Shown one piece after another: positions 1 to 6,615 of a stretch of 8,444 nucleotides of DNA. The DNA comes from Bacteroidales bacterium UBA3724 (lineage in GTDB: Bacteria > Bacteroidota > Bacteroidia > Bacteroidales > P3). The stretch lies in the NCBI GenBank assembly GCA_002371315.1, contig DFHL01000035.1, positions 1-8,444 of the forward strand, written 5' to 3'. The translations under genes and the position numbers were made by a program. Every line of letters begins with the position of its first letter. The first letter of the stretch is position 1. The notes beneath the pieces were generated by a model. It saw nothing but the letters and a program-made list of their open reading frames with translations. It was not told where the DNA came from and searched no databases.

Positions 1-11
1 CGGGCAGAGAA
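1..11. repeat. Left copy of an 11-bp inverted repeat shared by both window edges
   Basis: The first 11 bases (CGGGCAGAGAA) are the exact reverse complement of 8425-8435 (TTCTCTGCCCG). The similarity weakens inward (AGTACC on the left against GGTGTC on the complement of the right). An 11-bp match alone is expected several times by chance in a window of this size, so the interest lies in both copies falling at the edges. It may be a dispersed repeat at which the parent sequence was cut or assembled. Confidence 0.35.
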
Positions 12-51
12 AGTACCTGTTTTTTTACGTGAAAGTGCCGTTTTTTGGGTG
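10..51. repeat. Imperfect tandem pair of about 20-22 bp with T-tracts
   Basis: Two adjacent units share the pattern AAAGTRCC, an optional T, G, a run of six or seven T, two or three variable bases, then GTG. Unit one is 10-31 and unit two is 32-51. The first unit overlaps the inner end of the edge inverted repeat. No gene covers it. The function is unknown; it could be a fragment of a longer tandem array that begins left of the window. Confidence 0.45.
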
Positions 52-148
52 AATGGCGGTGGATGCATTCGGCCAAAAATACGCGAAAAGGGGAAACGAT
101 TGTCCGCAACTACCGTAATGGTACCTTCAAAAATTAATTTTTAAAACT

Positions 149-381
149 GCGGATCAAACGGATTTTAGAGGGCAACGTAAAAAAGCTTCGGAGAAGCTTA
201 TTCTTAATAACCCCAGACAAACGGAGTGCAGTCTGGGGATTGACACACAGCGCGATAGCAGCGTCTCGGAGAGACGCGACATCCATTTTGTGCCAATTGC
301 AGACAATCGAAAATGGGAATATGCGGTGAACGGATTATTGGGGACGGCTGAAGGCAACCTCCAAAAATCCGTTTAATTCGC
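149..381. repeat. MITE-like or folded-RNA element with terminal inverted repeats and internal hairpins
   Basis: The ends are inverted repeats: 149-166 (GCGGATCAAACGGATTTT) matches the reverse complement of 364-381 at 16 of 18 positions, and a further AGAGG/GGAGG follows inward. Inside are perfect stems: 183-189/193-199 (loop GGA), 211-218/231-238 (loop contains CGGAG), 261-267/271-277 (loop GGA) and 283-289/310-316 enclosing a 4-bp stem at 296-299/304-307. A 13-bp stem with one mismatch is formed by 329-341 and 361-373. There is no transposase and no clear target-site duplication. The layout fits a small non-autonomous mobile element or REP-like repeat; a structured non-coding RNA is the alternative. 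I recognise no named family. Confidence 0.5.
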
Positions 382-460
382 GTTTTGCCTGCAAAACAAA
401 ATCCTTAACATCAATAATTTAATTCGACAAATTCAACAAATTCGACGTTAAAAAAAATCA
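372..460. repeat. Hairpin plus (AATTCGNNN)x3 block, copy A
   Basis: The block opens with TTTAATTCGCG, continues into a perfect 7-bp hairpin (382-388/391-397, loop CT), then AAAATCCTTAA, then three 9-bp units: AATTCGACA (421-429), AATTCAACA (430-438) and AATTCGACG (439-447), and ends with an A-run and AATC. The same order of parts recurs at 991-1073 with a different hairpin sequence. It lies just downstream of the DUF456 stop. This is probably a dispersed intergenic repeat; a protein-binding iteron or transcript-end structure is possible. Confidence 0.55.
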
Positions 461-481
461 TTAGAGGTTTCCGAATGCAAT

Positions 482-976
482 TCAAACGAAAAGTTCGCGG
501 ACCACGAAAAAGGCAGCGACAAGGCCGAAGGCAAGCTTGAGGCCCGTGCCCGTCAGGAAGCCGAGGAAGGCACCCCACGCGGCGCGCAGGGCTTCGCGGC
601 TCTGCTTGCCGCCAAGCATCTCGCCGACCAGCGCACCGACGAAGGGCCAGACGATGACGCCCAGCAGGCCGGTGGGGCCGATGGGCAGCCCCACGATGGA
701 GATGATGAGGCCTATGTTGCAGCCCGTCACGCCGGCTTTGCTGCCGCCGTGGCGCTTGGTGCTCCACGAGGGGACGATGTAGTCGAGGATGGTGATGACG
801 ACGGCCACCGCCGCTGTAGCGACGAGGAAAGGCGTGCTGAACTGCGCCGCGTCGCTGAGGTGGACAAGCAGCAGGCCCGCCCAGCTGAACGGCGGACCCG
901 CCAAGCCCGGCACAACCGAGCCGACAAGGCCTACAACAACCAAAACAACAGCCAGAATGACAAGTACGGTATTCAT
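482..976 (-). CDS. DUF456 domain-containing integral membrane protein
   Basis: A 164-residue, very hydrophobic protein matching the DUF456 family, which has no established biochemical role. The family pattern is clear: an N-terminal hydrophobic helix (about 2-24) ending in a glycine/proline turn, VPGLAGPPFSWAG (22-34); a second and third hydrophobic stretch (about 33-40 and 50-68) leading to LDYIVP (64-69); then the conserved RHGGSKAGVTG segment (75-85), a glycine-rich hydrophobic stretch with LPIGPTG (97-103), and GALVGEM (114-120). The C-terminal part (133-160) is again membrane-like. The length is normal for the family and the protein looks intact. The ATG is preceded by an AT-rich stretch with no Shine-Dalgarno, usual in Bacteroidota. 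It lies 108 bp downstream of the LTA-synthase-like gene and may be co-transcribed, although a hairpin repeat lies between them. The molecular function is unknown. Confidence 0.9.
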   Translation of the reverse strand: MNTVLVILAVVLVVVGLVGSVVPGLAGPPFSWAGLLLVHLSDAAQFSTPFLVATAAVAVVITILDYIVPSWSTKRHGGSKAGVTGCNIGLIISIVGLPIGPTGLLGVIVWPFVGALVGEMLGGKQSREALRAAWGAFLGFLTGTGLKLAFGLVAAFFVVRELFV

Positions 977-990
977 TGATATTGATTTAT

Positions 991-1073
991 TTAAATTCGC
1001 GATTCCGCTTGCGGAATCCTAATTGTATGAAAAAAATTCGTTCAATTCGCTTAATTCGCCGTTTTATAAAATC
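991..1073. repeat. Hairpin plus (AATTCGNNN)x3 block, copy B
   Basis: This is the second copy of the layout seen at 372-460: TTAAATTCGCG, a perfect 8-bp hairpin (1001-1008/1011-1018, loop TT), a CTAATTG spacer, then three 9-bp units AATTCGTTC (1035-1043), AATTCGCTT (1044-1052) and AATTCGCCG (1053-1061), followed by TTTTATAAAATC. It fills almost the whole spacer between the DUF456 start and the stop of the LTA-synthase-like gene. The hairpin could slow transcription, but no T-run follows it on either strand, so I do not call a terminator. Confidence 0.55.
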
Positions 1074-1084
1074 GCATTTAATAT

Positions 1085-3058
1085 TTAATCGGCCGTCAGG
1101 CGGTCGCCGACCATACGCGACATATACTGTTGTATGATAGCCTTGAGGCGTTCGACGTAGGCGGGCGGTGCGCTGGGCAGAGACCGTTGCATCAGCGGGT
1201 CGCTGGCAAGGTCGTAGGTGCCCGTGACGCGGTTGCCGTCGAACTGGACAATCGTGTCGCCCTGCAGGTACTGGTAGATTCCGCCGCTGTAGTTCACTGT
1301 CCACGTGCTGTCGGGCGGCACAGTCATAAGGTCCTTTCCAAAAGCGACATAGGGTCGGTTGTAGCCCACCAGGCCGAGGACGGTGGGCATAATGTCGATT
1401 TGCTGCGCTATGCCCGGCCTGACGCCGCGCGGCAGCTGGCCCGAGGGGTCGTAGACGAGCACCGGCGCGCGGAAGAGGCCGATGGGCGACAGGTAGTAGT
1501 CGTGGTTGCTCATATTGGTGTGGTCGCTGCAAAGGACAAAGATGGTGTTCTGGAACCAGGGCTGGCGGCTGGCGGTCTCGAAGAAGCGGCGCAGGGCGTG
1601 GTCGGCGTAACGGATGCACTTGTGCATCACCAGCTCCTCTTCGGGGAACGTGTCGCGGTACTGCTCGGGGATGACGAAAGGATGGTGCGACGAGGCCGTA
1701 AAGACCGCAGTCACAAAGGGTTCGCGCATCTCGCCCATCTTGGTGGCGAAATACTGCAGGAAGGGCTCGTCCCAGATGGCCCAGGTGCCGTCGAAGTCGG
1801 CTTCGCCGCCGAAGCGCTCGTCGGCATCGTACTCGTTGCGGCCATAGTAGGCCTCGAAGCCCATAGCGCGCGCGGCGGCCTGGAAGCCCATCGAGCCGTT
1901 GTCGGCACCGTGGAAAAAGGCCGACGAATAGCCCACCTTGCCAAGCTCGCCGGGCAGGCCGCTGACCTTGTTGAGCGAATAGCCCGTAAAGAAAAAGGGC
2001 TCGACGAACGACGGTATCGACGCCAGCACTGCGGGCATCCCCTCGATGCTGGTGCGCCCGTTGGCGAAGGTCTGCTGCCAGGTCAGCGACTGGCCCAGCA
2101 GCGAGTCGACAAAGGGCGTGTAGCCCCTGTAGCGTCCGCCGTCGAGGGTGCGGTTGTAGAAGCCTATGTATTCGCGGCCGAAGCTTTCAACGATGATTAC
2201 CACCACATTGCGACGCGTGGGGACGGCACTGCTGTCGGGCGTATGCAGCGGCGTGTAGAGCGTTTCAAGACGGCTTTCGTCGAAATATTGCGGTATGTCG
2301 TAGCCCGTCTTGCCGACGGTGCGGATGACCGAGAAGGGCGTGTTGAGCACTATGGCTGCCTCGTTAGGCCGGTTGACATACTGGTTTGCGTCGGCAAGCG
2401 ACACGGGACGGTAGGTGTTGATGATGCCGCCGCGCATAGCAATGACTGCCAGCGGCATAGCGAGAGCGAAGGCCGTCCATTGGGTGATGCGGTAGCGTCG
2501 GCGGTCGGTGTCGCTGCGCAGCTCGAGCTGCCCGTCGGGCTTGGCATAGAGCAGCCACAGCAGGGCGATCAGCACCGCACCGGCCAGGACCAGGTACCAG
2601 TGGTTCAGCACCTCGGTGAGGAATATGCTGCCCAGGTTGTTTTCGTTGCCAAACTCGCTGAAGAAGGTGCTGGTGGTGCGGCGGCCGGTATATTGCGAAT
2701 AGACGGCGTCGCACAGGTTGGCGACAACAGCCAGCGAGTTGATTACGACGTATATCCATTTGCACATCGTCTGCCACCACGGCCGCTCTTTGGCCATCAC
2801 GGGCAGCAGCATCAGCAGTACGTAGAGGGTGTTGGTGTAGGCTATGGCCGAGCCGTCGTAGCGCAGGCCGCCGCGCAGCAGGTTCCACAGGCTAAGGTTG
2901 TTCCAGCCCTGAGCAAAGAGCGACCAGTTTTCGCACACATAAACGATTCGGCAGAGCATATAGACGCCATAGGCCAGCAGGATGTTGAGCACGGCGGCAA
3001 GCAGCGGGGAGCAGTGACGGTATTTAGTCTTCATAGTTGTGTTTTGGGTCGGCACCAT
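1085..3058 (-). CDS. LTA synthase family protein (sulfatase-fold phosphoglycerol transferase-like)
   Basis: A 657-residue membrane enzyme of the LtaS/alkaline phosphatase-sulfatase superfamily. The N-terminal part has about five membrane helices (roughly 17-41, 71-88, 99-117, 152-171 and 192-209). The extracytoplasmic catalytic domain starts near 284 with NVVVIIVESFGRE. By analogy with LtaS, the metal ligands and nucleophile are E291, T336 (in NGRTS) and D512-H513 (in LCSDH); H458-H459 in SSHHPF and H383 in FFHGADNGS are likely active-site or substrate residues. IDIMPT (554-559) is the usual late sulfatase-fold motif. LtaS transfers glycerol phosphate from phosphatidylglycerol. Bacteroidota do not make classical lipoteichoic acid, so the substrate is unknown; periplasmic glucan, lipid or polysaccharide head-group modification are possibilities. 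Start choice is uncertain: a second ATG at 3034 (residue 9) sits just before the basic residues leading to the first helix and may be the true start. The gene is intact. It follows sbcC by 116 bp, with a candidate promoter between. Confidence 0.88.
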   Translation of the reverse strand: MVPTQNTTMKTKYRHCSPLLAAVLNILLAYGVYMLCRIVYVCENWSLFAQGWNNLSLWNLLRGGLRYDGSAIAYTNTLYVLLMLLPVMAKERPWWQTMCKWIYVVINSLAVVANLCDAVYSQYTGRRTTSTFFSEFGNENNLGSIFLTEVLNHWYLVLAGAVLIALLWLLYAKPDGQLELRSDTDRRRYRITQWTAFALAMPLAVIAMRGGIINTYRPVSLADANQYVNRPNEAAIVLNTPFSVIRTVGKTGYDIPQYFDESRLETLYTPLHTPDSSAVPTRRNVVVIIVESFGREYIGFYNRTLDGGRYRGYTPFVDSLLGQSLTWQQTFANGRTSIEGMPAVLASIPSFVEPFFFTGYSLNKVSGLPGELGKVGYSSAFFHGADNGSMGFQAAARAMGFEAYYGRNEYDADERFGGEADFDGTWAIWDEPFLQYFATKMGEMREPFVTAVFTASSHHPFVIPEQYRDTFPEEELVMHKCIRYADHALRRFFETASRQPWFQNTIFVLCSDHTNMSNHDYYLSPIGLFRAPVLVYDPSGQLPRGVRPGIAQQIDIMPTVLGLVGYNRPYVAFGKDLMTVPPDSTWTVNYSGGIYQYLQGDTIVQFDGNRVTGTYDLASDPLMQRSLPSAPPAYVERLKAIIQQYMSRMVGDRLTAD

Positions 3059-3150
3059 ACGATATTAGTTGCGCGCAGTTTCGCTCATATTATCATAACA
3101 CACATATTTATAGCGCACTAAACATCGCATCGCACCGACGAAACAATATG

Positions 3151-3158
3151 CAAATATA
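3151..3158 (-). promoter_or_regulatory. Candidate Bacteroidota -7 element (TATATTTG) for the LTA-synthase-like gene
   Basis: On the minus strand this reads TATATTTG, an exact match to the Bacteroidota primary-sigma -7 consensus TAnnTTTG. It lies in the sbcC to LTA-synthase-like spacer, 92 bases before the ATG at 3058, or 116 before the ATG at 3034. No TTTG is seen at the expected -33 distance, which would fall at the very end of sbcC. Initiation would leave a 5' leader of about 85-110 bases. It suggests the two envelope genes can be transcribed apart from sbcDC. Confidence 0.4.
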
Positions 3159-3174
3159 CACTTTTTCCCGGAAA

Positions 3175-6100
3175 CTACGGTTCGTATACGATTTCCACCT
3201 TGCTGCGGCCTTCGCCGATTTTCTTGAGCTTGATTTTGTTCGGAATGCAGCCCAGCAGCTCCTCGCGATGCGATATTATACCCACGCGACGGTCGCCCTG
3301 GCCGCTCATATCGCCCAGGCGGCCCAGCGTGGACATAACGCTGTTGAGGCACTCTTGGTCGAGGGTGCCGAAGCCTTCATCGATGAACAATATGTTGACA
3401 TTCAGGTCGGGACGGTTCAGTGACGAAAGGGCCAGCGAAAGGGCCAGCGAGATCATAAACTTCTCGCCACCCGACAGGACGGCCGCACTGCGCACCTCGT
3501 TGCGGTTGAAACGGTCAAGCACGAGTATCGAAAGCTGCTCGTTTTCAGCGTTGCAGGTCAGGGTGTAGCGGTCGTTGATCTTGCCAAGGTAGAGATTGGC
3601 GTTGTTGAGCAGCGGCATCAGTATGTGCGTCTGCACCAGATTGCGGAAACGGCTGTCGCCGAAGCGTTTGTCCAGCAGGTACCAATGGTCGCTTTGCTGC
3701 TGTGCCTTGTCGTATGCGGCCTTGGCTTCGGCCAGCTTCTCGAGCAGTACGACGTTGCCGTCAAGCTTGGTGCGGGCCTCGGTGCAAAGGCGGTTTGCCT
3801 CGCGTTCCACCGCCTCGGCCTCGGCAAGCAGACGCTCCAGTTCGCTTTTGTCCGGCACCGCCTCGTTGTCGTTCAGGCCCAAACTTTTGCGTGCACCGGC
3901 GGCATCCGACAGGGCATCGGACAGCACCTTCTGCCATATCTTGACGTTGCCTTCGTGGTCGGCAAGGTATCGGCGTGCCGCAGACAGGGCGTCGCGCTTC
4001 TCCATCAGTGCCGCCAGATAGGCCTCGTCCTTGCCGCTCCTGGCCTTCCACGCGTCAAGTTCGGCCTGGCAGCGCGCCATCGTCTGGCGGCATTCGGCCA
4101 GGGTGCTCTCCACAGCGCTGCATTGCGAGGCAAGCTCCGTCCAATCCTTCAGCGGGTCGGCGCTGGGCGTGGCGCTGCTTTCGGCGGCGGTCCAATCCGC
4201 GTGCACCGACGCGATGCTGCCCTTGATGGCGCCGACGCTGTCAAGCAGGTCGCGGACACGACGCTGCGCGGCAAGGCCATCTTCGTAGTCTTTCTTTCTT
4301 TTGCTGTATTCGCCGGCCTCATTCTTCAGCTGTTCGGCGACCTCTGCGCTGCGCTCCTCCCATTGCGGATACCACATTCCTATCCGGGCCTCAATCTGTT
4401 CACGGTCGCTGTCCAGCTCTTTCTGTGCCGTCGCGACTTTCGTCGTCAGTTCTTCAATCCTGTCGCCATTCTGCTTCACGCGGCTTTTGGCCACAGCCAG
4501 ACGCTCCGTCGCCCTGTTGAGGGCCTCGTCCAGCGGCTCCTTCTCTTTCAGACTGGCATCCAGCTGCTTCTGAAGTCCTGCCAGCAAGTCGCGCTTCCTT
4601 TGCAAAGCCTCTTCAGCCTCAGACAGCTGCTCCAGATGAAGGCCAATCTGCGCATCGACATCGCCGTCCATCGCAATACCGGCCTTGTCCATACGCTGGG
4701 ACAGGTTGCCGCGAGCCGTATCGATAGCCTTGTCAAGATTCAAAAGTATATCTTCCAGCACCTTGATGCGTCCCTCGATGTCGCTCACGGCAGCTGTGGC
4801 GGCGGCAAGGGCCTGCTGCGCCTGCTCGGCCGCAGAGCGCGTCTGGCGGCGTTCCTCCTCGTATGGCGTGACCAGGAGGGCAAACTGCTCCCTGGTGAGT
4901 ATCTTGTCGACTATCTTTTGGCCGCAAAGCGGGCAGATATCAGTCTGTTCGGCCACAATTGTCTGGCGCAGTTCGTCCAGTTTCTCGTCCAGGCTGGCAT
5001 CGATGGCCGCCAGGCGCCGCATAGCCTTCTCGTAGGCAGCCTGCGCCGTCGCGGATGCCGTTTCGGCTGCCGCCCTGACTTGCCGCTTGGCATCCAGCTC
5101 CTTGCCCAGCGACGACAGCTTGGCCGACTGCCCGTCGCGCTCCTTCTGCCTGGCAAGCCAGTCGCCATAGTCGCCGCGCAGTTTCTCGTATGCCGCCTTG
5201 AGCGATGCGTAACTGCGCGCGTCGGCATCCATCTGTTTGGGGTTCAGCTGCTCCACCTTGGCCAAAAGTTCGCCTATGGCCTGCTGGGCCCGCTCGGCGG
5301 CGGTGGCGGCAGCGGCGCGTTGGGCTTCAGCATCCTGTGCTTCCTTGTTTAAAGCCTCCACCCTGCCCTCGGCAAGCCTTTTCTCCTTTCCAAGCTCCTC
5401 GATGGCGGCACTGCTGCGACGCAACTGCTCCATTCGCGAAAGCGTCACCGGCGCTTCGCGGTACAGGCCGTCGCGGTCGGCGCGTTCCGCAAGCCAACCC
5501 TTCTCGTCATCGATTCGGGCAGCCTCGACGGCGAAAGCGCGCTCGCGCGCAACCACATCGGCAGCCAGCACGGCAAAACGCTGATGCAGAGCCTGCTCGC
5601 GCTCCTTGGCGGCAGCGAAGGCAGCGCGCTTGCCAAGCAGCTCGCTCATACTGCGCCGCTCGTTGTCGGTCTCGTCCCAGTCCCGGCACAGGGCCGCTTT
5701 GGCGGCATAATCGTCGCCTTCGGCTTCGGCCTTCAGCTGCGCCAGCCGGGCCTCGGCATCATTTTTGCGGACAAGGTTGTCGTTGATTTTGGCCACCAGG
5801 TTGATCTTCACGCCGAGCGACCTCTTTGCCTCGGCGGCATTCCTCTCCTTCTCGCCCTCCTCGTCCAAAACCGCCTGCAGCCGCTTCACCTCCTCGTCGG
5901 GCAGGATGTACGACTCGGCGGTCTGGAACGCCTTCCTGGCCACATCGGCGGCCACCTTGCGGCGGTCGTAGATGGTGCGGATGGCCTTGCCATATTTTGA
6001 GAAAAGGCTTGTATTGGTCAGTTTTTCCAGTATGTCGGCGCGCTCCTCGCGGCTGCCGCACAGGAAGCTGGCAAACTGGCCCTGAGCCAGCATTGCCATA

Positions 6101-6615
6101 CGGTTGAACTGGTCGAACGTCAGCCCGACGGCACTCTCGATGGCCTTGCCGCACTGCGTGCCCTCGATCCAGTCGTTCTTGCCGGCCTTCAGAAACCAGC
6201 GCTTGCGGCTTTTCAGCTGGCCGCGGCTCCTGGTCAGACCCAGCTGCATCTTGGCGCGGTATTCCACCCCGTCGTTGCCAATGAAGACGACCTCGCTGTA
6301 GCATTCATCGTTCTCACTGATTCCCAGTCGCGTATACTGCTCGATACTGGTAATGCTCATCTCGTTGCCATAGGCGTTGGTGAACAGGTTGCGCGTCTTG
6401 TTCTCCACGCCCTCGATGCGCGGAGTCTTGCCATAGAGGGCCAGGGCGATGCCATCGAGCAGCACCGACTTGCCCGTGCCCGTGTCGCCATAGATGAGGA
6501 ACTTCTGCGCCGCCAGGCCCGTGTCGGGGTCCATCAGGCCCGGGTCGTGCTCAAAATCGATGTCGGCCCTCTCAATCGAGGCTATGTTTCTCAGATGCAG
6601 TTCGATGAGTTTCAT
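3175..6615 (-). CDS. sbcC: SbcC: ATPase subunit of the SbcCD (Mre11-Rad50) nuclease
   Basis: A 1146-residue SMC/Rad50-like ATPase. With SbcD it forms a cytoplasmic complex that uses ATP to drive cleavage of DNA hairpins and of blocked or broken double-strand ends. The head is split between the two termini. At the N-terminus are Walker A GDTGTGKS (43-50) and the Q-loop with Q178 in LAQGQF. Long alanine/glutamate/lysine/glutamine-rich coiled coils follow (about 210-1000), broken in the middle by the zinc hook CPLC (C561 and C564), through which two complexes can join. The C-terminal half-head has the ABC signature LSGGEK (1047-1052), Walker B ILFIDE (1075-1080, D1079 and E1080), the D-loop GTLD after it and the switch histidine H1116 in ISHRE. 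Every expected motif is present, and the length is close to that of other long SbcC proteins. The start overlaps the sbcD stop in an ATGA (6612-6615), implying translational coupling and balanced subunit production. Confidence 0.96.
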   Translation of the reverse strand: MKLIELHLRNIASIERADIDFEHDPGLMDPDTGLAAQKFLIYGDTGTGKSVLLDGIALALYGKTPRIEGVENKTRNLFTNAYGNEMSITSIEQYTRLGISENDECYSEVVFIGNDGVEYRAKMQLGLTRSRGQLKSRKRWFLKAGKNDWIEGTQCGKAIESAVGLTFDQFNRMAMLAQGQFASFLCGSREERADILEKLTNTSLFSKYGKAIRTIYDRRKVAADVARKAFQTAESYILPDEEVKRLQAVLDEEGEKERNAAEAKRSLGVKINLVAKINDNLVRKNDAEARLAQLKAEAEGDDYAAKAALCRDWDETDNERRSMSELLGKRAAFAAAKEREQALHQRFAVLAADVVARERAFAVEAARIDDEKGWLAERADRDGLYREAPVTLSRMEQLRRSSAAIEELGKEKRLAEGRVEALNKEAQDAEAQRAAAATAAERAQQAIGELLAKVEQLNPKQMDADARSYASLKAAYEKLRGDYGDWLARQKERDGQSAKLSSLGKELDAKRQVRAAAETASATAQAAYEKAMRRLAAIDASLDEKLDELRQTIVAEQTDICPLCGQKIVDKILTREQFALLVTPYEEERRQTRSAAEQAQQALAAATAAVSDIEGRIKVLEDILLNLDKAIDTARGNLSQRMDKAGIAMDGDVDAQIGLHLEQLSEAEEALQRKRDLLAGLQKQLDASLKEKEPLDEALNRATERLAVAKSRVKQNGDRIEELTTKVATAQKELDSDREQIEARIGMWYPQWEERSAEVAEQLKNEAGEYSKRKKDYEDGLAAQRRVRDLLDSVGAIKGSIASVHADWTAAESSATPSADPLKDWTELASQCSAVESTLAECRQTMARCQAELDAWKARSGKDEAYLAALMEKRDALSAARRYLADHEGNVKIWQKVLSDALSDAAGARKSLGLNDNEAVPDKSELERLLAEAEAVEREANRLCTEARTKLDGNVVLLEKLAEAKAAYDKAQQQSDHWYLLDKRFGDSRFRNLVQTHILMPLLNNANLYLGKINDRYTLTCNAENEQLSILVLDRFNRNEVRSAAVLSGGEKFMISLALSLALSSLNRPDLNVNILFIDEGFGTLDQECLNSVMSTLGRLGDMSGQGDRRVGIISHREELLGCIPNKIKLKKIGEGRSKVEIVYEP

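Larger units (their letters stand above)
1..481. other. Gene-free, repeat-rich region downstream of the DUF456 gene
   Basis: I find no credible coding sequence in these 481 bases. An open frame at 357-154 on the minus strand runs across perfect hairpins and gives a protein with no recognisable domain, so I do not count it. The region holds, in order, the edge inverted repeat, the T-tract tandem pair, a short hairpin TACC-GTAAT-GGTA (111-123), a perfect 14-bp AT palindrome (129-142), the hairpin-rich element (149-381) and the first AATTCGNNN block (372-460). No canonical intrinsic terminator is visible after the DUF456 stop, only a run of eight T on the minus strand (456-449) preceded by a weak 4-bp stem. 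Confidence 0.6.

Noticed and set aside
154..357. 67-codon open frame on the minus strand in the left intergenic region
   Set aside because: It runs through several perfect hairpins and one of the terminal inverted repeats, and its composition is not protein-like. It is best seen as a by-product of the repeat element.
149..447. CRISPR array
   Set aside because: The repeats are 9 bp without unique 30-40 bp spacers, and the hairpins differ in sequence. No cas gene is present.
1001..1018. Perfect hairpin between the LTA-synthase-like and DUF456 genes as a rho-independent terminator
   Set aside because: No T-run follows the stem on either strand, and the same type of hairpin recurs as part of the AATTCGNNN block at 382-397.
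1130..3121. 663-codon open frame on the plus strand covering nearly the whole LTA-synthase-like gene
   Set aside because: It is antisense to a gene with clear family motifs. Its translation is rich in Gly, Val, His and Arg with no domain, as expected from the GC-rich codon pattern of the true strand.
3625..5352. 575-codon open frame on the plus strand inside sbcC
   Set aside because: It is antisense to the SbcC coiled coil. Long antisense frames arise from the biased Ala/Glu/Lys/Gln codons of that region, and no domain is recognisable.
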